In this document: positions 24,577 to 35,180 of the stretch, one piece after another
How the letters are laid out: every line of letters begins with the position of its first letter
Position numbering within the stretch: position 1 is the first letter of the stretch
Position numbers and translations under genes: made by a program
From: Sipunculus nudus
Taxonomy: Eukaryota > Annelida > Sipuncula > Golfingiida > Sipunculidae
Assembly (NCBI GenBank): GCA_026874595.1
Contig: CM049321.1
Span: forward strand, 48,587,297 to 48,651,296
Reading direction: 5' to 3'
DNA length: 64,000 nt
The notes under the pieces: model-generated
What the model was told of the DNA's origin: nothing
What the model saw: only the letters and a program-made list of their open reading frames with translations
Database searches by the model: none

Positions 24577-25102
24577 ATTTTGTGGGGTATTTAAACAAAA
24601 ATATTATTATTTAATATTCATCTGATCATTGTCAGCAGACTGGTGGACAGCTCACAGTTTGTCACATGATCACAAGGATCATGTAGCAATGACCATATGT
24701 AAAGTTTGAAAGCCACAGTTCCATCTAGCACTGCAGACCACCTGACTCTTTTTAAAGCCAGCTATTCACCTTTCTTATCTGTAGAATGTATATGATTTAA
24801 GGCTTTCCCTGCATATTATTGAACTGCAGGTAATTCCTGCTAAGAATGGTTCTTATAACGCCTTTGTGACAAATATATACGCCTGTTTATCTACAAGCTA
24901 TTGGTAAACAAGATATGTGCACCCATATTGAAAATGTTTTCCTGAAAGTGGTTCAGAAGTTGAAGGTCATAAGTTCCAAAATGGTAGGTTGCAACTGTTC
25001 AAGGGTTTGTATTTAGTGAATAGACATCAGATATCAGAATAAGGCCCCTTTAAATTTTGCCAATTTTGTGGGCACTTTAATGTGTTAATGTGGTCAATAT
25101 GA

Positions 25103-25136
25103 TCAACTGAAAGCCACAACCCATGGGTCACTTCTG
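25103..25136 (+). repeat. Family-A right-end remnant next to the exon l acceptor
   Basis: GATCAACTGAAAGCCACAAC then CCATGGGTCACTT matches the family-A right end. The acceptor CTTTGCAG follows within about ten bases. No left end was found nearby. Confidence 0.5.
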
Positions 25137-25145
25137 TCTTTGCAG

Positions 25146-25356
25146 GGCTGGGAAGAAATGGTGGATTCGGCTATCACTCACTTATTACGCACAGCTCTCG
25201 CTAAGAGTGCAAAGGACCAGACTGTAAACCCATCTCCTCTGGCTGTTCCTAAGGACACGTCCAAGTTGAAGAAACACATTGCCTTACTGTGTGACCGACT
25301 CAGTAAGGGGGCCAGGCTTATCATCGATGGCATGGAACCAGTCAAATCTAAAGCAG
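25146..25356 (+). CDS. BBS9: BBS9 exon l: C-terminal helical region
   Basis: Acceptor CTTTGCAG ending at 25145, donor GTAAAT at 25357. Phase 0 in, phase 1 out. Encodes GWEEMVDSAITHLLRTALAK, then SAKDQTVNPSPLAVPKDTSK and LKKHIALLCDRLSKGARLII. Human: GWEETVDAAISHLLKTCLSKSSKEQ and KKHITLLCDRLSKGGRL. The acceptor lies only about ten bases after what looks like the right end of a family-A repeat. Confidence 0.97.
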
Positions 25357-25904
25357 GTAAATTCATAATAACATGTCAGTAAGCCTACAACCACTGTCCA
25401 GTGGATGGCAGATTGACAGTCAAGATGGAAACCTTGACTCCCCCAAGTTTTTTGGATTCTTGATCCTGTACTGTATTACTAGCCATGAAAACATGACTCG
25501 CATGCCTTTCTTAAATGAACTGATGGGACCTTAGAGTCATGACAGCAGTCAAATAAGAACAGCAGTTTCAAGGATTAGATCAGTATATTGGCTTGATGGT
25601 AATATTTCAAAGAAAAGCAAAAAAAAAAATGTTGTGGTTTACATGTACTACAGTTGCATATATACTTAAATACTAAGTCTGATCGTGCAAATACCTTCTT
25701 TCAGTTCCAATCAATCAGTTTTTGTGAGAAAAGCCATTGGTAGTTTCAACTGCTGCCATGGTGGTATCCAGTACTATTAATACCATTTGTCACATAATTT
25801 AACTGGTGGTCAATAAGTTAATTATAAATGATCACTAGACAATATACCATTAAATGGAAGTTTTATCTTTTTAAGAAAACTCATTGTATAATGATACATT
25901 ACAG

Positions 25905-26180
25905 CAACAGCCAGACCTCCCGACTCTGAACCAGTGAGGGAGCCAGTCAGAGCATCCAACTTTGCTCCGAGACAGAACGTGACTGAGGACGGTCTGGCGG
26001 AGGACATTCCTGAGGAGATTGGTACGGGGGTGACTCCACCAGGGAGTCGGTATGGTGAGTCCCTACCATCTGGAAGAAAGGATCTGCCACCGTTAAATGG
26101 ACCTTCTCGTGGGGCGCCGTCATTGGCTCCTCTAAGTCGAGCCCCAGAACTGCCTGATCCCAGCCCAGACTTTGGAAGAG
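25905..26180 (+). CDS. BBS9: BBS9 exon m: low-complexity C-terminal tail
   Basis: Acceptor CATTACAG ending at 25904, donor GTTTGT at 26181; phase 1 to 1. Encodes about 92 residues rich in P, S, G, E and R, for example PPDSEPVREPVRASNFAPRQ and RGAPSLAPLSRAPELPDPSP. It looks disordered. Vertebrate BBS9 also has a variable, poorly conserved tail here, so the exon is assigned by splice sites, phase and composition rather than by similarity. GC content is clearly higher than in the neighbouring introns, as expected for coding DNA. Confidence 0.85.
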
Positions 26181-26469
26181 GTTTGTCACTTTACAATTAT
26201 TACATTATACCCATTGTGGCATTGGGGAAAATCCATAGGACGTCAGCTGTGTTTGTTAGGGCAAGGTTTTCAATGGGCAAAGTTGACATGGGCCAAGTGT
26301 TCTCTCATAGTTTCTGATAAGTGGCATTGTTCCCAACATTTCAAGACCAAAAACATGCATTTCAAGACATGGCTGTAGAGACGCTGCATTAAAACAGTTT
26401 GGTGCCACAGTCATTTATTTAAAAGACTAGTGGCATACACCTTATTTAACATGTGACCTTAGACGTCTG

Positions 26470-26655
26470 TGATTTAGTGTGTAAGCAAAATGGTAGCCCC
26501 CATGAGCAGTTTCAAGAAGGTGGGAGAAATAAACTTGTCACAATTTCATAAATGTACTGCGAAGCGTCATTTGAGTAACCCAAGGACAGTATCCAGTGGA
26601 AAATCTAATAACACTGGTTTTGACCATGTCAGATTCCTTAAATATTATTAATATT
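26470..26655 (+). repeat. Family-H dispersed repeat with a 53-codon frame, copy 1
   Basis: From ATG at 26490 a frame runs to TAA at 26649-26651 (MVAPMSSFKKVGEINLSQFH and on). The related copy at 46055-46260 starts MAAPMSTFEKLGEIQKFPA. Nucleotide identity continues past the frame, down to a shared TCCTTAAATAT. The protein is not recognised; it may be a fragment of a transposon or of an old coding exon. Confidence 0.5.
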
Positions 26656-27019
26656 CCAGTACTGCAAATTACAGATAATCAACAATTACATTTGTATTAA
26701 GTTTATGAATTAATGACATTGTGCAGTATCCATTAGCAACCAATAGTTACCATGTGGTTTAAAAATTAAGATGAAGCTATAACTACAAAATTGATATACA
26801 GGTGATCATGTGAACAATGAAAGGTTTTGATGGCATTAACTTTATTTATCTCCTTTCTGGAGTTAAAGTGGTGTTTTGTCAGTATTATATAAATATATAT
26901 ATTTATTGTCAGTATGGAGTTAGAATTGTTAAATATTTCACTTAAAACTAGCAGTCATTGGTTAAATTAAATCACTGATAATAATAATTGATAGTAAAGA
27001 AATGTTATGCATTTTCCAG

Positions 27020-27138
27020 GACATGATTTTATGAAGAAGAAAAAGGAACCAAAGGACGATATTCCTGATTTGGACGAGCTCGGGGGACCGGACGATACAC
27101 TGGTAAATGGCAGCAACGAACTTGTGTATGGACTTTAG
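27020..27138 (+). CDS. BBS9: BBS9 exon n: last coding exon, acidic tail and stop
   Basis: Acceptor ATTTTCCAG ending at 27019; enters in phase 1. Encodes HDFMKKKKEPKDDIPDLDEL, then GGPDDTLVNGSNELVYGL and TAG at 27136. The mix of a lysine cluster and an acidic DIPDLDEL motif resembles the tails of other invertebrate BBS9 proteins (inference). A weak donor (CTG then GTAAAT at 27103) inside the exon, and a strong one (AATG then GTAAGTC at 27163) just after the stop, leave room for alternative 3' splicing. Confidence 0.88.
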
Positions 27139-27493
27139 CAAAAACCCTGATCTCACTCAATGGTAAGTCAACATTGGTGATGACTCGCATTAAATGTCAC
27201 AGTTTAATAGGATTTTAACTCAAGAGCCAGTGGTTAAAAATACTGAACAGTTTAGAAAATTGTAAATAAGTCATTTGCTGTAGTGATATGGAGCTCATGA
27301 AATGGCATGCGTAATGGTGATCGTGAAAAGGTGGAGATTATTCACGCAGTAGTTGCAGATATTATCTTATTATATAATCATGAATATATTAAAATAAATG
27401 TAATGTTATAATATTATTATAAAATCATTCTTTGAATTAAGGTAAAATAAAATTTAGACATGTTGATATTTAAGCTTCTGGCACAGTACCCAT

Positions 27494-27573
27494 GAGATTC
27501 CATTTAATTTGCAGAATAATTAACTCCTGGTTTAAACAATAGAGTTAATTTTCTGCAAATTAAATGGAATCTC
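27494..27573. repeat. Near-perfect 32-bp inverted repeat (hairpin)
   Basis: GAGATTCCATTTAATTTGCA at 27494-27513, ending in TTAACTC at 27526, faces its reverse complement at 27542-27573 (GAGTTAATTTTCTGCAAATT and on). The loop is 15 bases. It lies in the possible 3' UTR intron of BBS9. Confidence 0.9.
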
Positions 27574-27773
27574 TTAATTAAATCTTTATATATGGCGTCT
27601 TATTTTGAAGGCTTCATTTTTTCATGATAAATCATCTTTGGTTAATGTCGTAAATTTGAAACTCTTGTGTACAAAATGCCAATCCCGTTTCCTGTCCACT
27701 TGCAAATTTGATACAAATCAACAATCTAGTTCTTCAACAATTGTGAATGTTAGGCCAAATTGATATACTAGTC

Positions 27774-27812
27774 AGCTGAGCTTCATGACCAGTTGGTCAC
27801 TTTTGTATTGTT
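27774..27812 (+). repeat. Family-A right-end remnant before the possible 3' UTR exon
   Basis: GTCAGCTGAGCTTCATGACC and AGTTGGTCACTT repeat the family-A right end. The acceptor ending at 27823 follows directly. No matching left end was seen in the preceding 600 bases. Confidence 0.6.
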
Positions 27813-27823
27813 ATTAATTTCAG

Positions 27824-27960
27824 ATGGACCAGTCACTCTCATGTCTGTGGACCAAGCGGTTGGGACCAGTCTACATTTTAGACTTGTACCCTTTACCTTA
27901 TGCAAGTAAGGGACCAGCCAAGATCCAAGTCTTTGTATTCCATCCATTATTTGTTTTTAT
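27824..27960 (+). other. BBS9: Possible non-coding last exon (3' UTR) of BBS9, end not determined
   Basis: A strong donor at 27163, 25 bases after the stop codon, pairs well with an acceptor TTAATTTCAG ending at 27823. If used, the 3' UTR is split and would place an exon junction downstream of the stop. The right border is arbitrary: no convincing polyadenylation site could be chosen among several AATAAA-like words between 28470 and 28990. Confidence 0.35.
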
Positions 27961-28587
27961 TTATTGTTAGTACTCATTTTGTTAAATCTCTCACTTACTG
28001 CAAGTACTTATAAAAGTACATACAAATGTATCCTATATTTGCTGCCTTATTTATGTACATTTGTGTATATAATAGTCCATACCCAGTGCATAATTGTACA
28101 TGAGGTAGTATCCATTTAGTGATATGTTCTAATTGGCATTATAGATATATGACTTAGCTGGCTTAGTCTATTAAGCTTTAGTTATGTACATCCGTCCATC
28201 ATCATAGCCAGCTGTTTATTACTAAACTCCTGACCTGCTACATTTATATCAAACAAAATCAGTAATCTTAAAAGAGAAACAGCAATTTTTGGGATGAATT
28301 TTGCAAAAACTCATTGGCAGTCCACATACACAAATATACTTCAGACACAAACCATGCAGATAGTCCCACTAGAAACTATACCTCAGTAATTCACACCATG
28401 GTCTTAAGATCCCTTCAGGCTTCACAAGTTGATTGTATTGCCAGCTTTTTTTATTTTCTGGAATTTTTATTTCTGTTAAAATCAATAAATATTTTTGTAC
28501 AAAACTCTAAAAGAAATACCATGTTTATGATTTATTGGTACCACTACTGTAACTGTACTAGACTCAAAATATTTTATATAAGTTACA

Positions 28588-28870
28588 CTTGAGTGTGGTA
28601 GCTTAATGGTTAGTGCGTGGAATTGGTGACCACACGTGTGCGTGATCACCTCCTGATCTGACCTCCTTCCATGCCAATACCCCCGGCATAAGTCTTAACC
28701 ACAAGGATGCACTCTCTCCATCCCTCAGTGAAAAGGTACTGGTCATGGGTTCAAGGCAAATATAGAATGAAAATCTAGCACTTACTATTATGTCCCGCTT
28801 GAATTGTATGCTGTCCTAGGAGCTTAGAAAGCTGCAAGAATAAACAGGCCTGAAAGACCAGTAAAGCAAA
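28588..28870 (+). repeat. Possible tRNA-derived SINE-like sequence
   Basis: TAGCTTAATGG at 28599-28609 fits a pol III A box and GGGTTCAAGGC at 28747-28757 resembles a B box. Their spacing (about 140 bases) is too long for a normal tRNA, so an insertion or chance is possible. The sequence is more GC-rich than its surroundings. No other copy was found in the window. Confidence 0.3.
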
Positions 28871-29619
28871 GTGAGTCAGCTGAGACTGCTGTGGTCATTG
28901 ATATCAGACAGGAAACCCATCCACCTTTACCTTAACTTATTTGTACTTGATTAAGAGTTAAAAAATAGTGAAATAAAAAATTTTAATAAAAATTGCCAAT
29001 AAAATATAACACATGGTAATTAATTAATACACTATGTGTTCATAGTGCAGTAGATAAAAAGTGTATTCAGTACCATATTTTATAGGTATTGTATTCATCC
29101 TTGTGTTTGCAGTTAAAGCGCATGCACAGTTGCACATAAATATTCTTCCTGTCATGTTTGCACAGTGGAAATGGTATAAGACACACATACAATTGTATGT
29201 ATGTGTATTGTATTGAGACAAATATTGTTTACAGTACACTTTATAAACTGAGTATCAAAATTACCAGTACCTCCCGATGTAGTTCCACTGAGGCAGGTTG
29301 AAACACAAATGAATATGGGTGTAGTGTTAACAGGACATTGAGGTTTAGGCAGTAAAGCAGTATTTGATTCCATATTCAGTGAATGTAGTTTTAGTGTGAA
29401 CACAGCTTATAATAGATGTACTGGCATGACGTTCTGTGTTCATAGTGAATACATAAATTGTACAAAAATGATTGGCAATGGAAAAATAAAATGTATCACT
29501 GAAATCCAAAGACCTATACAGTAATGCTGTTTGTATGTCTGTTAATATGCACAAAAAAGTATTGTAAGATCCAAAACTACAGTTGAAAAATGTTGCTTGT
29601 TTAGGAAGTGTTATCAAGG

Positions 29620-29881
29620 AGTTTATGTAACCTCCTTGGATGTGTAACCTCCTTGGTCTAGGAGGTTGTGTAATCTCCTTGGCCTCGGAGGTTGTGTAAC
29701 CTCCTTGGTCTAGGAGGTTGTGTAACCTGCTGGTCTAGGAGGTTGTATAACGAGGTTGTGTAAACTCCATGGTGTAGGAGGAGGTTACCTCCTTGGTCTA
29801 GGAGGTTGTGTAAACCTCTTTGGTCTAGGTATTGTATACTCCTTGGTCTAGGAGGTTGTGTGACCTCCTTTGTCTTGTGGT
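29620..29881. repeat. 26-bp minisatellite with self-complementary unit
   Basis: The unit is TTGGTCTAGGAGGTTGTGTA then ACCTCC. GGAGGTT and AACCTCC pair around GTGT within each unit. About nine degenerate copies, some shortened. Confidence 0.9.
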
Positions 29882-30880
29882 CGTCCTGCTTCTCACTACC
29901 AGATAGCAGAGGTTGACTTATATTGTCTGATAATCTGAACTATTTAGTTGATTAGGAGTATGAAATTTATGACCGTATTCACATTTGTTCCTTGTATCAA
30001 CTTGATTAATATAGGGTAATGTTGAAATAATAATACAAGGTGTACATGTGTATATAGTAACCTTTCATATTAAGTCATTAGTTTACAATGATTTTTTTTC
30101 AAGTTTGCTTGCATTGATTATATGAAAGCCCAGGCTTCTCCATCACAAGCATAAGTTACACCCAAATCGTTTTGTTTGATAATACCACTGTGAGATTGAG
30201 CATGAAATCATTGGTTCCATGACCAACAAATAAATTAAAATTAATCACCAGCCCATCAGTAATACTGGTCGAAGAAATAACAACAGGTCCAGCAGAATCA
30301 TCTGTAATGTACAGCAGAATTATCAGAAGGAAAATCACTTTAAAATTTTATGCAGTCTCTGGTATATTTTCATACACAGTAGGATGTTCATTTACGTACA
30401 AAATGACACTTGTTTGCTTATTTGTGTGTTGCATGCTGAATTACGTGTTTTGTTGAACATTCCAAGTTTGTATTTTACATCATGTATAACATATCACCAT
30501 ATACTGGGTAATATTGTAAATGAGACCACAGAAATACTCTGTTTCTGTCCACAGATGCTTCAGACAATAATAGCTGTACAGTCTTATGTAAACTTATGTA
30601 TATATTAAATGAATATAAGTTTTTGAAACATTTACAGGGTAATATCATATAGTTACAAACCATAGAGTGAATATACACTGGTTAATACTGATACCTGACC
30701 AGGTGTTATATTCATATAGACTGGTACTGTACACCATAATGGTTCTGTTAATTATGGCACATCATATCAACATGAAAAAAGGCTGATTTTCCTATTGGCT
30801 GCTACAACTTCTGAGCTATTTGTTACACATTAAAATTGCCTTCCAGTGCCCAAACACCTTTATGTACAAGAAAGACCCAA

Positions 30881-31905
30881 TTTTTTAGCCCTCAGCCCTT
30901 AGGCTGATGGGCTATTGTCGTCACCCAAGCTGTCCGTCCGTCCGTCAGTCCGGCGTCCGTTAACTTTTACCTTGTGAGCAGGATATCTTGAAAAGGATTC
31001 ACCGTCAGAATTTTATTTGCTCAGTAAAGATGTATATCGACAAAATATCGGTTAAGTTCGAAGATGGGTGACCTTGACCTATTTTTCTACATTTTAGAGC
31101 TGATTATAGAAAAACACTTAGATGATTATTACTCAGGAACCATTTGGTGGATTTTCACAAAACTTACTATGATTATTGGGACTGATTGTCTGTACCTGCT
31201 ACACAAGTTTGGTGGCGCCACCTACAATTTCTTATTTTTAATGAATTTTTATCAGATTTTTCAACTTTGGCCTTGTGAGCGGGATATCTCTAAAAGGATT
31301 CACCGTAGGATTTTTTCGGTGAAGATGTATATGGACTAAATCTCGGTCAAGTTCGAAGATGGGTGACCTTGACTTATTTTTCTACGTTTAAGAGCCGATT
31401 ATAGAAAAAACATTTAGAAGCTTATTTCTCAGGAACCATTGGGTGGATTTTCACAATACTTACTATGATCAAAGGGACTGATGGTCTGTAACTGCTGCAC
31501 AAGTTTGGGGGCGCCACCTACAATTTCTGATTTTTAATGAATTTTTCTTGGATTTTTCAACTTTGGCCTTGTGAGCAGGATATCTCTAAAAGGATTCACA
31601 ATAGGAATTTTATTTCTTTGGTGAAGATGTATATCGACAAAATCTCGATCAAGTTCGAAGATGGGTGACCTTGACCTACTTTTCAAGGTCACAGAGCTTA
31701 TAATAGAATAAAACTTCGAAGCTAATTTTTCAGGAAGCATTTGGTGGATTGTTATTAATCATGGTAATAAAAATTTTAAATTTATAACTGAGACATGTAC
31801 AGATATACATCCATGTGAGAACAGATATTTAGTACTTGTTACTGTTACCACCTCTAAACACTGTTCTTCTGGCTGAGGGCTTTTGTCAGCTTCTGCTGAT
31901 ATTCT
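30881..31905 (+). mobile_element. Family-D element with three internal units
   Basis: AGCCCTCAGCC (30887-30897) and GGCTGAGGGCT (31871-31881) are an 11-bp perfect terminal inverted repeat. Just inside the left end the partly reversed word GGCTGATGGGCT allows a hairpin. A GTCCGTCCGTCAGTCCGGCG run follows (30931-30958). Three units start at CTTGTGAGCAGGATATCT-type words at about 30971, 31272 and 31568. GGTGGCGCCACCTACAATTT occurs at about 31210 and GGGGGCGCCACCTAC at about 31507. No intact coding frame. It has the same architecture as family A but different sequence. Confidence 0.75.
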
Positions 31906-32439
31906 AGTTTTTTATAAGCCGCCAGTTGCAGATAAAGCAGTGAATTGATGCAAATTTTATGTATATGTTGAGCTATTTAAGAGCAGAAAGGGGGAAGGGA
32001 GCCAGTTTGTATGGAATTTCACTAGTGTTAACAGCCAATGAGGAAACTGAATAAATTTGCTGGTTGATGTCATTGGTTTAACTTGGAACTCAATTGTACC
32101 ATAGGAGGACATTAGATTTATGAATTTCTCGGTGAAAGTTGTGTGATGTTATGCACAGTAATTGAGGGTCCAATGTATGGTTGGTTATTTGTTGTGTACA
32201 GTGTTTCACAAGTGCTTTGTAAACAAGGTGTAATAAAGTGTTATTTCTCTATACGTCTGTTTTGTTAACGCATTTGTCATAACCTTAAATGTTTTGACAA
32301 AAGAGCTGTACGTGGGCAGACTATGTAAATTTACACAACGTTCAGTGATGGGTTCAAACTGCTCTTCAGCAGCTTGAGGTATCTTATTAACTAAAGATAA
32401 TCCACAAAACTTATTATGAGTACTAGAAATGTGCATCCC

Positions 32440-32803
32440 AATGGATGCATGCCTCCCCCCACGGGAGCGCAAGTTTCACAAAAGCTCCTTGAACAAATCA
32501 CTAGACACTGCCACTCTGAGGTGTTGGGTGTACGAGCGTGACCTGAAGAGGTGGCCGGGCCTCATGGATGGGGCCGAACCACCTGAGAATTCACTTAATT
32601 TTGGCTCATATTCGCAGGTTCATTCATGCATCAGTGACCGTAAAATTGTGAATATTCCTTGATGACGCTCCAGAATACAGGAAAAATGCTGTATCAGCGC
32701 CAAAATCTAATTAATTATTGTTTGGCTCATTTCCGGAATACCCTGAAAATTTAATGAGATTCTTTAAATGATTGCATTTGTTATATTGTGAACAAACACA
32801 CGT
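32440..32803 (+). repeat. Family-E dispersed repeat, copy 1
   Basis: Contains GGTTCATTCATGCATCAGTG, ACCGTAAAATTGTGA, TTCCTTGATGACG and a later CATTTCCGGAATACCCTGA with TTATATTGTGAACAAACACA. The same order occurs at 36815, 51941 and 52849. The conserved central block resembles those of widespread animal SINEs (inference). Confidence 0.6.
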
Positions 32804-33341
32804 ATCCTAATGGCAGGGGCCATAAGCCAGAATACGCCAATTCCACTGCACACAGGCGTTATATCTATGTGTCCATAACGTGGCCGGCCCGCCAAAATAA
32901 TCCAAATATTCAACAAGAACATTTGGCAACAAATTAGACAAACAAGGGATTTTTGCAAAGGGCATTTCGTAGTCAGTGACCCTTCAACTTAGAATATATG
33001 CAGTCAACATGGTTTCTCCGTTTGTCAACATTGCTGTGTTAACCAGTAAATTGTCAGATAAACAAGCTCATATATCCGTTTTAGAAGCATTATAAGATGT
33101 TCACTTAACAGGAATTCCCTACAGTTCATTAATTTTTCCATAGATTGGGCCAGATATCACACACATTCTACAGAAAAGATAGATGAACAGGTCACTTTAA
33201 TATAGCCTTGGTGTAAACATGTTCTTGAAATCCCTGAAGGTGCTTAGAATTAATTTTTATTTTCTTTTTAAGTCTCAGAGATATCAAATAGTGTTTTTGA
33301 AGGTGGACTACATTCTTTATTTTTATTTACCTTTATTAGGG

Positions 33342-34143
33342 AACCTGTGAGCTTATGCGATGGTGCAGCGTCTGTCGTGTGTCGTGCGTTGTCTGTACGT
33401 TAACCATCGCTATCTCAAAAACGGAAGGAGCTAGCGTCACCAAATTTTTTTGCAAATAAACAGTCATCTGAAAAACTCTTTCGGATTTTGTTTATTTTTT
33501 TCTAACTGCATTTTCTGAGTTTTTATAGTGGAAAAGCTAAAAAAAGCTTTAAAAATCTTCTTCTCCGAAACTGTCCAGCCAAATTGTCCAATATTTCACA
33601 GATATGATCCCTTGAACAATCTTTCTCAAGTTTGTTCGAATGGTTCCAGTTCGGAGATTTTTGGCCGAGTTACAGGAGGTTGAACTTAGTCATCTGTCCA
33701 AAAAAGCACACTAAAATTAAAATCTCAGAAACGGCTAGAGCTATCATCAGCAAATTTTATACAAATGTTTGTCACATATGTCATTTCTGGAATTGAGGTA
33801 TTGGTGGCTCCTACATTGATGTGTTTTTTTACAAGCGAAAATGTAATTTTAGATGCTTCTAGCTTATACACTGTTTTATGATGAAACCGTTAAGCTAATT
33901 GGTTTAAACTTTACAAGAATTATTCAATGGTAGGGTTCTGTCAGTTTTATAAGAATAGATTGGGTAAATGCAGCTTTAAAAAAGCAGTGTAGCCACTTGA
34001 AAAGGCTTTCTGTGTTTGAAAACAGATTTGACAACATGCTGAGTTTCAGCAGCCAATTCAAGAGGTCACTCAGTACAACAAGGTGGGGTCCAGACATCAT
34101 CATGGCAACTGATCTGGCTCTGTCTGGTGTCTAGACACAATGT
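33342..34143 (+). repeat. Family-B dispersed repeat, copy 2
   Basis: Starts AACCTGTGAGCTTATGCGAT and ends near CTGGTGTCTAGACACAATGT. Collinear with 4736-5519 over nearly its full length; the GGCGCC word is mutated here (GGTGGCTCCTACATTG). Followed directly by families C and F. Confidence 0.8.
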
Positions 34144-34184
34144 CTAGATGCAGAATTCCCAGATTATTGGAACTATATCTTTCA

Positions 34185-35008
34185 ACTCTTTGAAAAAACT
34201 TGGTTTGCATTTTAAGCGAATCGGGTTTATCATCAGGTCACATGTGAACTGCTGCGCCCTCATCTTTGGTTGACCTCTTACCTTTCCTTGCTGCCCAGCG
34301 TCCATTTGTGCATCTGTTTCCACACATAAACCCCATATATCTCGGGAACCATTCGACCGATCAGGCTAAAAATTTTACACAAATGTAGCTCTTTGACAGC
34401 TTTATAACATACACTAAAGATGGTGAAGCCACCTGCAACCATTTTTGCACAGCGTCCATCTGTTCATCTGCCTTGGGATAATATCACGCATATCTCAGCA
34501 GTGGTTTGACTTATCCACCTGAAATTTTGCAGGTTTATACATTCTGGACAATTTTTTCAATTTTATGACAGGTGGCGCCACCTACATTTACGTTTACTCT
34601 GCAGACATCCAAGCTCATATCTCGGGAACCGTTTGACCGATTGGGCCAAAATTCTGCATGTGTATAGATCTCAGATAGCTCTTCATCATAGGCAAAACTG
34701 GTGGCGCCACCTGCAACCACTTATGCACAGCGTCCATCTGTTCATCTGCCTTGGGGTAAAATCACTCATATTTCAGCAGTAGTTTGACTTATCCACCTGA
34801 AATTTTGCAGGTTTATACATCCAGGACAATTTTCTCGATTTTATGACAGGTGGCGCCACCTACATTCACGTTTACGCTGCAGACATCCATGCTAATATGC
34901 AACACACCTCACTCTATTCCCCTTGCCACTTAATCCATGCCTCACTTCTCCCGTCCCACTCTGATTTCTGTGGATACACATAGTCGCTTGTCGACTACCC
35001 AATATTCT
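34185..35008 (+). repeat. Family-C dispersed repeat, copy 1, three internal units
   Basis: CAGCGTCCAT(C/T)TG words mark units at about 34297, 34441 and 34727. ATATCTCGGGAACCGTTTGA and CTGGTGGCGCCACCTGCAAC recur. GGTGGCGCCACCTACATT stands at about 34571 and 34850. The right part (CACTCTATTCCCCTTGCCAC and on) is found reversed at 48540-48610. Confidence 0.75.
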
Positions 35009-35011
35009 TGT

Positions 35012-35180
35012 TTTAAAATGTCCTAGTCTGAAACTTGCAGGTCCGAAACGTCCATTTTGCTGAAATCATAATGACAAAGGTAGATATGCAGGAAGTAAGA
35101 GGATCAATATTAAATTTTAAAAATAAGCCTCCATTCATACTCCCAAACTTTGCACAGGTTCGCTTTAGGCCTGTAGGCCT
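35012..35180 (+). repeat. Family-F dispersed repeat, copy 2
   Basis: Full-length relative of 5763-5880, with GTCCGAAACGTCCATTTTGC and TTTAGGCCTGTAGGCCTTG. An open frame crosses it in either direction but no product is recognised. Confidence 0.7.

Larger units (their letters stand above)
1641..27138 (+). other. BBS9: BBS9 (PTHB1) gene, 3' portion: 14 coding exons to the stop codon
   Basis: Fourteen exons with consistent phases (intron phases 2,1,0,0,1,1,1,1,0,0,0,1,1) and GT-AG borders give one reading frame of about 670 residues ending in TAG at 27136-27138. The translation follows vertebrate BBS9 almost block by block, with signature stretches such as QFRAIQRRLL, RFKDKTPAPLQ, LDTLLDG and LLCDRLSKG. 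BBS9 is a core subunit of the BBSome, the coat-like complex that moves membrane proteins in and out of primary cilia. From family knowledge, the visible part covers the end of the N-terminal beta-propeller region, the gamma-adaptin-ear-like domain, the platform and hairpin region and the C-terminal helical part. The human protein is 887 residues, so roughly the first 300-370 residues must be encoded to the left of position 1. The largest introns (3692-9993, 14764-20769, 20953-25145) are filled by repeats. Confidence 0.97.

Noticed and set aside
28588-28870. Functional tRNA gene
   Set aside because: The A-box and B-box-like words are about 140 bases apart and no cloverleaf can be drawn. At best a SINE relic.
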